Shown: in pieces, positions 49,699 through 57,231 of the stretch | How positions within the stretch are numbered: the first letter of the stretch is position 1 | Layout of the letters: each line of letters starts with the position of its first letter | Assembly: GCA_963839365.1 (NCBI GenBank) | Contig: CAWIUT010000002.1 | Span: 124,001 to 188,000 of the forward strand | From: DASSKA01 sp963839365 | Lineage (GTDB): Bacteria > Actinomycetota > Actinomycetes > Propionibacteriales > Nocardioidaceae | Reading direction: 5' to 3' | DNA length: 64,000 bases | The notes under the pieces: generated by a model | The model's input: only the letters and a program-made list of their open reading frames with translations | What the model was told of the DNA's origin: nothing | Database searches by the model: none | Made by a program: the position numbers and the translations under genes

Positions 49699-50405
49699 CC
49701 GGGGACCGGCGCGCCGAGCTGGACAGTCACCTGCAGCAGGTGCGGGAGCGGATCGCTACCGCCTGTGCGGCCGCCGGCCGTGATCCGGCCGAGGTCACGC
49801 TGACCGTGGTCACCAAGTTCTTCCCCGCCTCCGACGTGCGGCTGCTCGCAGACCTCGGGGTGCGAGACGTGGGGGAGAACCGGCACCAGGAGGCGGTCGC
49901 CAAGGCCGAGGAGTGCGGCGACCTTCGGTTGCGCTGGCACTTCATCGGCCACCTGCAGAGCAACAAGGCGGCGGCCGTCGCCCGGTACGCCGACGTGGTG
50001 GAGTCGGTGGACCGCGGCTCGCTGGTGGCCAGGCTGGCGCGAGGGGCGCGGCAGGCCGACCGGGTGCTCGACGCCTTGGTGCAGGTCGACCTCGACCCGG
50101 ACCCGGACTCGCACACCGGACGCAGCGGTGCGGCCCCCGCGGACGTGCTCCCGCTGGCCGAGCAGCTGGCCGCAGCCGAAGGGCTGCGGTTGCGGGGGGT
50201 GATGGGGGTCGCCCCCCTGGACGCGGACCCCGCTCCGGCCTTCGCCGGCCTGGTCCGGGTCGCCGAGCAGGTGCGCGCGGTGGACGGCTCCGCGACCTGG
50301 GTCTCGGCCGGGATGAGCGGCGACCTGGAGGCCGCGCTGACGGCCGGTGCGACACACGTTCGGATTGGCAGCGCGATACTCGGCCCCAGACCGGCGCTCG
50401 GGTAG
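49695..50405 (+). CDS. yggS: YggS family PLP homeostasis protein
   Basis: A 236-residue alanine-racemase-fold protein that binds pyridoxal phosphate without known catalysis. The PLP lysine is in LTVVTKFFPASDV, followed by VGENRHQEA, RWHFIGHLQSNKA and the phosphate-binding SAGMSGDLEAALTAGATHVRIGSAILG. GTG overlaps the pgeF stop (GTGA). This place between ftsZ and sepF is conserved in Gram-positive bacteria. Confidence 0.94.
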   Translation: MTGDRRAELDSHLQQVRERIATACAAAGRDPAEVTLTVVTKFFPASDVRLLADLGVRDVGENRHQEAVAKAEECGDLRLRWHFIGHLQSNKAAAVARYADVVESVDRGSLVARLARGARQADRVLDALVQVDLDPDPDSHTGRSGAAPADVLPLAEQLAAAEGLRLRGVMGVAPLDADPAPAFAGLVRVAEQVRAVDGSATWVSAGMSGDLEAALTAGATHVRIGSAILGPRPALG

Positions 50406-50408
50406 GGT
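50403..50408 (+). promoter_or_regulatory. Candidate -10 (TAGGGT) for sepF
   Basis: TAGGGT spans the yggS stop and lies 54 bases before the sepF ATG, which has its own GGGAGG site. No clear -35. Confidence 0.35.
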
Positions 50409-50462
50409 CGGCCACGTAGCAGCGTCCCACCCGGGGGCGCAGAGGTATCGGGAGGCAGGAGC

Positions 50463-50954
50463 ATGGGCGGCGCGATGCGCAAGATGGGTGTCTACCTTGG
50501 CCTGCTCGAGGACACCGACCGCTACGACGAGGAGTACTACGACTATGACGAGCCGCGTCGCTCCGAGGAGGCCGAGCATGCCGAGTCCGCTCGCCCGCCG
50601 GCGGTGGCCAACATCGCCGAGCGGCGTCGTGCCCAGCAGGGTCCCGCGTCCGGGCCGACCGGCGTGGTGACCGAGCTGTCGCGGATCACGACGCTGCATC
50701 CGCGCACCTACAACGAGGCCCGCACGATCGGGGAGAACTTCCGTGAAGGCGTGCCCGTGATCATGAACCTCTCCGAGATGGACGACGCCGACGCCAAGCG
50801 CTTGGTGGACTTCGCGGCCGGCCTGATCTTCGCGGTGCGGGGCACCATCGAGCGGGTCACCAACAAGGTCTTCCTGCTCTGCCCGCCCAACGTGAGTGTG
50901 GCGGCGGAGGACAAGCAGCGCATCGCCGAGGGCGGGTTCTTCAACCAGAGTTAG
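50463..50954 (+). CDS. sepF: Cell division protein SepF
   Basis: A 163-residue FtsZ membrane anchor. N-terminal amphipathic segment (MGGAMRKMGVYLGLL), an acidic Tyr/Glu-rich linker (DRYDEEYYDYDEPRR), and the core domain from about residue 75 (LHPRTYNEARTIGENFREGVPVIMNLSEM, DAKRLVDFAAGLIFAVRGTIERVTNKVFLLCP). Actinobacteria lack FtsA, so SepF is the expected tether. Strong GGGAGG site. Its TAG stop is also the first half of the yggT -10 box. Confidence 0.95.
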   Translation: MGGAMRKMGVYLGLLEDTDRYDEEYYDYDEPRRSEEAEHAESARPPAVANIAERRRAQQGPASGPTGVVTELSRITTLHPRTYNEARTIGENFREGVPVIMNLSEMDDADAKRLVDFAAGLIFAVRGTIERVTNKVFLLCPPNVSVAAEDKQRIAEGGFFNQS

Positions 50955-50957
50955 GCT
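50952..50957 (+). promoter_or_regulatory. -10 hexamer TAGGCT, leaderless start of yggT
   Basis: TAGGCT, six bases, GTG at 50964. The TAG of the hexamer is the sepF stop codon. Confidence 0.6.
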
Positions 50958-50963
50958 CCGGCC

Positions 50964-51260
50964 GTGGTGGTCAACGTCATCGGCCAGATCCTGTATCTGG
51001 TCTTGTGGTTGTTCCTGGCGCTGCTGTTCGTGCGCTTCATCGTCGACTGGGTGCAGGTCTTCGCCCGGTCGTGGCAGCCGCACGGGGTGATCCTCGTCGT
51101 GCTCGAGACCGTGTACACCATCACCGACCCGCCGATCATGTTCGTGCGCCGGTTCGTTCCGCCGCTGCGGCTGGGGGCGGTCGCGCTCGACACCAGCTTC
51201 CTGATCGTGATCGTCGCGTGCTACCTGTTGTTGATCCTGGTGAGGTCCTTCCTTTTGTGA
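50964..51260 (+). CDS. YggT family membrane protein
   Basis: A 98-residue protein with two membrane regions (VIGQILYLVLWLFLALLFVRFIVDWV and FLIVIVACYLLLILVRSFLL) flanking the conserved ITDPPIMFVRRFVPPLRLGAVALD segment. It is widespread next to sepF; the function is unknown, with proposed roles in division or osmotic tolerance. GTG at 50964 is preferred over the adjacent GTG because of spacing to the -10. Confidence 0.92.
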   Translation: MVVNVIGQILYLVLWLFLALLFVRFIVDWVQVFARSWQPHGVILVVLETVYTITDPPIMFVRRFVPPLRLGAVALDTSFLIVIVACYLLLILVRSFLL

Positions 51261-51312
51261 ACAGAGGGGTGCGTGCGGCGATAAACTCGGCTGACGAGAA
51301 TGTCACGGCCTG

Positions 51313-51370
51313 TTGCTGACGAGCCCCCGCCGCGGAGTACGGTAGGCCGGACGGCGGCAGTGACTGCCGC
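51313..51370 (+). promoter_or_regulatory. divIVA promoter candidate and GCGGCAGtgaCTGCCGC inverted repeat
   Basis: A -10 TACGGT (51338-51343) with TTGCTG (51313-51318) 19 bases upstream is a possible promoter. Just after the expected transcription start lies a perfect seven-base inverted repeat with a three-base loop (51354-51370), either a leader hairpin or an operator. Confidence 0.5.
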
Positions 51371-51400
51371 AACGACGACGAGGAATTCAAAGGTGAGGTC

Positions 51401-52147
51401 ATGCCGCTGACGCCTGAGGACGTGAGCAACAAGCGCTTTACTCCCGTGCGCCTCCGCGAGGGCTACGACATGGGCGAGGTGGACCAGTTCCTCGACGAGG
51501 TCGAGTCCGAGCTGTCCCGCCTGACCCGGGAGAACGACGATCTTCGGGCGAAGCTCGCCACCGCGCAGCAGGGCGGCGCGCCGGCCACGGCGCCGGCGAA
51601 GGAGCCCGAGCCCGAGCCGGAGCCGACGCCCGCGCAGAAGGCGGAACCGGAGCAGACCGGGGGGCCGGTCGAGACGATCAAGGTGACCACGGTGGCCGAC
51701 GCGTCCAGCGCGGCGGCGCGGCTGCTGGAGATCGCTACCCGCAACGCCGACGAGCTGGTCTCGGAGGCCAAGGACAACGCGGACCGCATCGTCGGCGAGG
51801 CCCGCACCAAGGCGGAGCGGCTGGAGTCGGAGTCCAAGGCCAAGGCCGACCGGATGGACTCCGACGCCCGGACCCGTTCGCAGATGCTCGACGCGGAGAC
51901 CGCCGAGCGTCGCCAGCAGCTGTTCGGCGAGCTGGAGAAGGAGCGGGACAAGCTGAACGCCGAGGTCGAGAACCTGCGCTCCTTCGAGCGCGAGTACCGC
52001 AGCCGGCTGCGCAGCTACTTCAAGCAGCAGCTGCAGGCTCTCGACGGGAACGGCGAGGCGGGTGCCGGGGGATCCTCCGACCAGGGCCCGAAGCGGCTGC
52101 GCTCGCTGCTCGGCGACGAGGAGGAGAGCCAGACCCAGCACGGCTGA
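51401..52147 (+). CDS. divIVA: Polar growth and septum site protein DivIVA (Wag31)
   Basis: A 248-residue coiled-coil protein that marks poles and septa and directs apical growth. The N-terminal lipid-binding domain (PLTPEDVSNKRFTPVRLREGYDMGEVDQFLDEVESEL) has the conserved basic and hydrophobic residues. A Pro/Glu-rich linker (about 67-90) follows, then a long coiled coil (about 100-215) and a charged tail. ATG with AAAGGTGAGG upstream. Last gene of the dcw cluster, terminated by the hairpin at 52183. Confidence 0.95.
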   Translation: MPLTPEDVSNKRFTPVRLREGYDMGEVDQFLDEVESELSRLTRENDDLRAKLATAQQGGAPATAPAKEPEPEPEPTPAQKAEPEQTGGPVETIKVTTVADASSAAARLLEIATRNADELVSEAKDNADRIVGEARTKAERLESESKAKADRMDSDARTRSQMLDAETAERRQQLFGELEKERDKLNAEVENLRSFEREYRSRLRSYFKQQLQALDGNGEAGAGGSSDQGPKRLRSLLGDEEESQTQHG

Positions 52148-52182
52148 TCACGCCAGCCGATCACGCCAGCTGAGCAAGCTAC

Positions 52183-52222
52183 CGACGAGGCCAGGACCCC
52201 ACCAGGGGCCCCGGCCTCGTCG
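52183..52222. terminator. Strong hairpin terminator between divIVA and ileS
   Basis: A stem of 18 positions, 16 paired, starts with CGACGAGGCC and closes with GGCCTCGTCG around an ACCA loop. It lies between convergent stops (52147 and 52257) and can act on both strands. No T-tract. Confidence 0.85.
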
Positions 52223-52256
52223 CACGTCCGGCCTCCCGGCGTACCGATGTCGTGCC

Positions 52257-55200
52257 TCAGAGTCGGGTGACCGAGAAGCGCAGGCCCAGCTCCGTGTCCT
52301 CGACCGTGGAGCCGGTCGGGGTCCCGTCGGGGGAGGCGGTCGGCTGCCGCACCGGCGGCTCCTCGCGCATCTCCTCGGCAAGCACCTCGCCGGCGACCAG
52401 CGCGCCGTACTGGCGCATCGCCTCGGCGGTCTCGCCCTCGGCCTGCCAGACCAGCGCGATCCGGTCGGTGACGTCGAAGCCGCTGTTCTTGCGGGCCTCC
52501 TGCACCAGCCGCACCACCTCGCGGGCCAGCCCGGCCCGCACCAGGTCCGGGGTCAGCTCCAGGTCGAGGGCCACCGTCTCGCCCTGCTCGTTGACGACCG
52601 ACCAGCCCTCACGTGGTCGCTCGGAGACGATGACCTCCTCGGGAAGCACCTCGACCCGTGCGCCGTCGACGTCCAGCTCGGCACGACCGTCGGCGTGCAG
52701 ACGGCGGGCCAGCTCGGCCGCGTCCGCCGCCGCGATGGCGGCCGCCACGCGGGGGGTCTGCCGGGCGAACCGGCTGCCCAGTGCCCGGAAGTTGCCCTTG
52801 GCAGTGAAGTCGACGAGGTCCGCGCCGGCCGCGGACAGCGGCTCGACGGCTCCCACGTTCAGCTCGTCGGCGACCTCCGCGCGCAGCTCCTCGCTCAGCC
52901 GGCTCCAGGCAGCCGTGCCGACCAGGGCCCGCCGCAGCGGCTGCCGGGTCCGCACCTTCGCCTCGGCCCGCGCGGCCCGACCCAGCTCGACGAGTCGGCG
53001 GGCCAACCGGACCGCCTCGGACAGCCCCTCGTCGAGGTCGGAGGGGTCGGCGGTGGGCCACGTCGCCAGGTGCACCGACTCGGCTGCAGCCGGGTCCACC
53101 GGACGCACCACGTCCTGCCACACCCGCTCGGCGACGAACGGCGTGAGCGGGGCCATCAGCGTGGTGAGCGTCGCGAGCGTGTCGTGCAAGGTGGCCAGGG
53201 CGGCCGGGTCACCTTCCCAGAACCGCCGCCGGGAGCGGCGGACGTACCAGTTGGACAGGTCGTCGACGAACTGGCTGAGCAGCGCACCCGCGCGCTGGGT
53301 GTCGAAGTCCTCCAGTGCGGCGCTCACCCCGGTGACCAGCCCCGCGGTGGCCGCGTGCAGCCAGCGGTCCAGCACCGGCCGCTCTGCCAGCGGCGCCACC
53401 TCGTCGCCGGGCGCCCACTGCTCGGCTCGGGCGTAGAGCACGTGGAAGGCGACCGTGTTCCAGTAGGTGAGCAGCACCTTGCGGACGATCTCCTGCAGGG
53501 CGGCGTGGCCCACCCGGCGCGCCGCCCACGGCGAGCCGTTCGCGGCCATGAACCAGCGCACCGCGTCCGCGCCGTGCCGCTCCATCAGCGGCATCGGCTC
53601 CAAGATGTTGCCCAGGTGCTTGGACATCTTGCGACCGTCCTCGGCCAGGATGTGCCCCAGGCAGAGCACGTTGCGGTACGACGAGCGGTCGAAGACCAGC
53701 GTGTTGACCGCCATCAGGGTGTAGAACCAGCCTCTGGTCTGGTCGATCGCCTCGCAGATGAAGTCGGCGGGGTAGGCCTCGGCGAACCGCTCCTCCGAGC
53801 CCGGGAGGTGCGGGTAGCCCCACTGCGCGAAGGGCATCGACCCGCTGTCGAACCAGGCGTCGATCACCTCCGGCACCCGGCGCGCCTCCCGGCCGCAGAC
53901 GGTGGCGTTGTCGGCCTGTGGGCAGTCGAAGGTCACCTCGTCGACGTACGGGCGGTGCGGGTCCAGCCCGGACTGGTCGGCGCCGGTGAGCTCGGACAGC
54001 TCGGCCAGCGACGCCACCCAGGTCTGGTGGCCCTCGGCGCAGCGCCAGACCGGCAGTGGCGTCCCCCAGTAGCGGCTGCGGGACAGTGCCCAGTCGATGT
54101 TGTTGTTCAGCCAGTCGCCGTAGCGGCCCCACTTGATGGTGTCCGGGTACCACGTGGTGCGCTCGTTCTCCCGGAGCAGGGCGTCCTTGGCCTGGGTGGT
54201 GCGGACGTACCACGACGGCTGGGCGTAGTACAGCAGCGCGGTGTGGCAGCGCCAGCAGTGCGGGTAGGAGTGCTCATAGGGCAGGTGGCGGTACAGCAGA
54301 CCGCGGCTTTGCAGATCCTTGACCAGGTCGGTGTCGGCGTGCTTGAAGAACTGCCCGCCCACCAGCGGGACGTCCTCGGCGAACCGGCCGTTCGCCTGCA
54401 CCGGGTTGACCACCGGCAGCCCGTAGCGGCGGCACACCGCCATGTCGTCGGCGCCGAATGCGGGGGACTGGTGCACCAGGCCGGTGCCGTCCTCGGTGGT
54501 CACGTAGTCGCCGAGCACCACGAACCAGGCCGGCTCCGGGAACCCCACCAGCTCGAAGGGCCGCTGGTAGCCCCAGCGCTCCATGTCCTTGCCGGTCACC
54601 GTGTCCTGCACGGTCCAGCCGTCACCGAGCACCGTGTCGAACAGCGGCTGTGCGACCACCAGCGTCTCCGCGCCGTCGGAGGCCACCACGTAGTCGACCT
54701 CCGGATGGGCGGCGACCGCCGTGTTGGACACCAGCGTCCACGGCGTCGTGGTCCACACCAGCAGGCTCGCACGACCGGCGTACGGCCCGCCGGTGAGCGG
54801 GAACCGCACGTACACCGACGGGTCCACGACGGTCTCGTACCCCTGGGCGAGCTCGTGGTCGGAGAGTCCGGTGCCGCAGCGCGGGCAGTACGGCGCGACC
54901 CGGTAGTCCTCGACCAGCAGGCCGGCGCCATGGATCTGCTTCAGGGCCCACCACACCGACTCGACGTAGGAGGAGTCCATGGTGCGGTACGGCCGCTCGG
55001 TGTCGACCCAGTAGCCCATCCGCTCGGTCATCTGCTCGAAGGCGTCCACGTGCCGCAGCACGGACTCCCGGCAGCGCGCGTTGAACTCCGCGACGCCGTA
55101 GGCCTCGATGTCTTGCTTCCCGGAGAAGCCGAGCTCCTTCTCCACCGCCAGCTCCACCGGCAGGCCGTGGCAGTCCCAGCCGCCCTTGCGCTCGACGAAG

Positions 55201-55436
55201 TAGCCCTGCATGGTCTTGAACCGCGGGAACACGTCCTTGAAGACCCGCGCCTCGACGTGGTGGGTGCCTGGCATGCCGTTGGCGGTGGGCGGGCCCTCGT
55301 AGAAGGTCCACCGGGAGGCTCCGCGGTTGCGCTCCAGGGACTTCTCGAAGGTCTGCTGCTCCCGCCACAGCTCGAGCACCCCGTGCTCGAGGGCGGGCAG
55401 GTCGACCTGGGCCGGGACGGGGTGGTACTCGGTCAA
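52257..55436 (-). CDS. ileS: Isoleucyl-tRNA synthetase, GXHH-signature type
   Basis: Charges tRNA-Ile; 1059 residues with Rossmann core, CP1 editing domain, anticodon-binding and C-terminal domains. The KMSKS loop is DGRKMSKHLGN near residue 600. The other class I signature, normally HIGH or HxGH, reads GTHH (residues 57-60, in PTANGMPGTHHVEARVF), as in Streptomyces-type IleRS. Published work links such GXHH IleRS2 enzymes to very high mupirocin resistance. TTG start at 55436 with GAAGGA upstream. A T-box leader controls it. Confidence 0.96.
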   Translation of the reverse strand: MTEYHPVPAQVDLPALEHGVLELWREQQTFEKSLERNRGASRWTFYEGPPTANGMPGTHHVEARVFKDVFPRFKTMQGYFVERKGGWDCHGLPVELAVEKELGFSGKQDIEAYGVAEFNARCRESVLRHVDAFEQMTERMGYWVDTERPYRTMDSSYVESVWWALKQIHGAGLLVEDYRVAPYCPRCGTGLSDHELAQGYETVVDPSVYVRFPLTGGPYAGRASLLVWTTTPWTLVSNTAVAAHPEVDYVVASDGAETLVVAQPLFDTVLGDGWTVQDTVTGKDMERWGYQRPFELVGFPEPAWFVVLGDYVTTEDGTGLVHQSPAFGADDMAVCRRYGLPVVNPVQANGRFAEDVPLVGGQFFKHADTDLVKDLQSRGLLYRHLPYEHSYPHCWRCHTALLYYAQPSWYVRTTQAKDALLRENERTTWYPDTIKWGRYGDWLNNNIDWALSRSRYWGTPLPVWRCAEGHQTWVASLAELSELTGADQSGLDPHRPYVDEVTFDCPQADNATVCGREARRVPEVIDAWFDSGSMPFAQWGYPHLPGSEERFAEAYPADFICEAIDQTRGWFYTLMAVNTLVFDRSSYRNVLCLGHILAEDGRKMSKHLGNILEPMPLMERHGADAVRWFMAANGSPWAARRVGHAALQEIVRKVLLTYWNTVAFHVLYARAEQWAPGDEVAPLAERPVLDRWLHAATAGLVTGVSAALEDFDTQRAGALLSQFVDDLSNWYVRRSRRRFWEGDPAALATLHDTLATLTTLMAPLTPFVAERVWQDVVRPVDPAAAESVHLATWPTADPSDLDEGLSEAVRLARRLVELGRAARAEAKVRTRQPLRRALVGTAAWSRLSEELRAEVADELNVGAVEPLSAAGADLVDFTAKGNFRALGSRFARQTPRVAAAIAAADAAELARRLHADGRAELDVDGARVEVLPEEVIVSERPREGWSVVNEQGETVALDLELTPDLVRAGLAREVVRLVQEARKNSGFDVTDRIALVWQAEGETAEAMRQYGALVAGEVLAEEMREEPPVRQPTASPDGTPTGSTVEDTELGLRFSVTRL

Positions 55437-55444
55437 CTTTGTCT

Positions 55445-55660
55445 GTCCTTCGACACGGGCCGGCGGGCCGGCTCCTGCTCGGTGAAGGGACGAGACCGGC
55501 CGTCGACCACTCCCGCGGTACCACCCTCCTTGGCGACCCGCGCCGGGTCGCCCTCTCGTTGTGCCGCGCCGCAGCCGGTTCTACCCTCCCCGGGCCGGCG
55601 CCCGAGGAGCTCTTCCGGCGGCTCAGGGATGATCTTCACCCCGGCCAACACCCCCGGGCT
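55445..55660 (-). promoter_or_regulatory. T-box riboswitch of ileS (translational type)
   Basis: The minus strand carries the diagnostic T-box sequence GGAGGGTGGTACCGCGG at 55529-55513. A strong stem (GGCGACCC/GGGTCGCC, 55532-55552) precedes it, and further upstream a GAAGATCATCC loop holds the isoleucine specifier ATC (55633-55631, or the next triplet). Downstream, the ribosome site GAAGGA lies where it can be sequestered, as in actinobacterial ileS T-boxes that control translation. Limits are approximate. Confidence 0.88.
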
Positions 55661-55834
55661 CCCACCGTCCCCGGGTCGCTCTGGGCTGTGCACGGGGCTA
55701 CTCGGCCCGTCGTCACCTTGCGTCACCTCGATTCTGCCAGATGGCGCCGACCGATCTCAGGGGGTTTTCTGTCATGTTTCGTCCCGGTCGCCGCCGGGTA
55801 ATCCCACCGCGGCAGTCACGGCCGGGCGAGTCGG

Positions 55835-55863
55835 TTGCCGCCCGCACAGGTGAGGCATATCCT
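55835..55863 (+). promoter_or_regulatory. Promoter of the DksA/TraR-like gene (TTGCCG-17-TATCCT)
   Basis: -35 TTGCCG (55835-55840) and -10 TATCCT (55858-55863) with a 17-base spacer. The leader is about 50 bases and carries AAAGGGGG. Confidence 0.65.
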
Positions 55864-55921
55864 CTCCGCACGCTGTGTGGCGGACGCCACACGTTCTGCC
55901 TTTACAAAGGGGGCCCGCGTC

Positions 55922-56680
55922 ATGGCACGAGCGACCGCGAGGAAGACCGAAGCCCGCGCGGCGACGTCGTCCAAGACCACGGGTAGGACTGCTGCACGCA
56001 AGAGCACGACGACCAAGAAGACCGCCGGCACCAAGGCAGCAGCCAAGAAGTCCAGCGCCAGGAGCGCTGCAGCCAAGAAGACCGGCGCGAAGAAGTCCGG
56101 CAGCACCCGGCCGGGCAGCACCGTGAAGAAGACCGCGGCGCCCACCAAGAAGGCTTCCGCACGGAAGCCGACAACGAAGAAGGCAACGCGCGTGACCAAG
56201 ACCCAGACACAGGCGACGAAGAAGACCACTGCAGCCACGAAGAAGACCGCCTCCGCCACCTCGAAGAAGACCGCCCCCGCCACCGCGAAGAAGCTCGCGG
56301 TCAAGGCGGACGAGAAGCCGTGGACCGTGAAGGAGCTCGAGCAGGTGCGCGGTGAGCTCAACGCCGAGCGCGAGCGGCTGCGCAGCGAGCTCAACCTCGC
56401 CGAGGAGGAGCTGCACGACCTGATGCGCGACGCCGGCGAGGGCGCCGGGAACGACCAGGCCGACGTCGGTTCCGCCTCGTTCGAGCGTGACCACGAGATC
56501 TCGCTGGCCAACAACGCCCGGGTGATGCTGGCCCAGACCGAGCACGCCCTGGCCCGGATCGACAACGGCAGCTACGGCGTCTGCGAGAGCTGCGGTCAGC
56601 CGGTCGGCAAGATGAGGCTGATGGCATTCCCGCGTGCAACACTGTGCTTGTCATGCAAGCAGCGCGAGGAACGTCGCTGA
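55922..56680 (+). CDS. DksA/TraR-type zinc-finger protein with histone-H1-like N-terminus
   Basis: A 252-residue protein. The first ~125 residues are made mostly of Lys, Ala and Thr with KKT and AKK units, like histone H1 or AlgP tails. The C-terminal ~115 residues are a DksA/TraR domain: coiled coil (WTVKELEQVRGELNAERERLRSEL), a tip with DQADVG, close to the DxxDxA motif that reaches into the RNA polymerase channel, and a C4 zinc finger (Cys221, 224, 242, 245). It may couple polymerase binding with DNA binding. ATG chosen for AAAGGGGG. Confidence 0.85.
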   Translation: MARATARKTEARAATSSKTTGRTAARKSTTTKKTAGTKAAAKKSSARSAAAKKTGAKKSGSTRPGSTVKKTAAPTKKASARKPTTKKATRVTKTQTQATKKTTAATKKTASATSKKTAPATAKKLAVKADEKPWTVKELEQVRGELNAERERLRSELNLAEEELHDLMRDAGEGAGNDQADVGSASFERDHEISLANNARVMLAQTEHALARIDNGSYGVCESCGQPVGKMRLMAFPRATLCLSCKQREERR

Positions 56681-57231
56681 GGCCCAGCGACCCCGGTACC
56701 GAGGGCGAGTCCCCCCACAGCAGACAGCGGCGGAGGCGCCGCTGTCTGCTGCTGTTCGCGGTGGTTGCGGCGGTGGCCTACACCGTGGACGTGGTCAGCA
56801 AGGTGCTCGCCGTCCACTTCCTCACCGGCCGCCCACCGGTGCAGGTGATCGGAGACTTCCTCACCCTCACCCTCACCCGCAACTCCGGAGCCGCCTTCAG
56901 CACGGCGACGTCCTACACGGCCGCGCTGACCTGCATCGCCATCGTCGCTGCGGTCGTGGTCGTGTGGGTGGCCCGGCGGCTGGGCAGCGTCGGCTGGGCC
57001 TTCGCGCTCGGGTTCCTGCTCGCCGGTGTGTCCGGGAACCTGACGGACCGGTTGTTCCGGGAGCCGGCGCCGTTCCAGGGGCACGTGGTGGACTTCCTCA
57101 GCTTCCCGCACTGGCCGGTGTTCAACGTGGCCGACGCCTGCATCAACGTGGCGGCCGCACTGATCATCATCATGTCGCTGCGGGGAGTGCGCGTCGACGG
57201 GACCCGGACCCGGGACTCGACCCGGTCGTGA
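56653..57231 (+). CDS. lspA: Lipoprotein signal peptidase
   Basis: Removes signal peptides from prolipoproteins at the membrane; 192 residues with four helices. The catalytic Asp residues are in AGVSGNLTDRLF and FNVADACINVAAAL, and the family's TRNSGAAFS motif is present. The start lies inside the end of the preceding gene; ATG at 56653 or GTG at 56644 are both possible, with weak ribosome sites, suggesting coupling. A basic N-terminal tail (RQRRRRRC) precedes the first helix. Confidence 0.93.
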   Translation: MQAARGTSLRPSDPGTEGESPHSRQRRRRRCLLLFAVVAAVAYTVDVVSKVLAVHFLTGRPPVQVIGDFLTLTLTRNSGAAFSTATSYTAALTCIAIVAAVVVVWVARRLGSVGWAFALGFLLAGVSGNLTDRLFREPAPFQGHVVDFLSFPHWPVFNVADACINVAAALIIIMSLRGVRVDGTRTRDSTRS

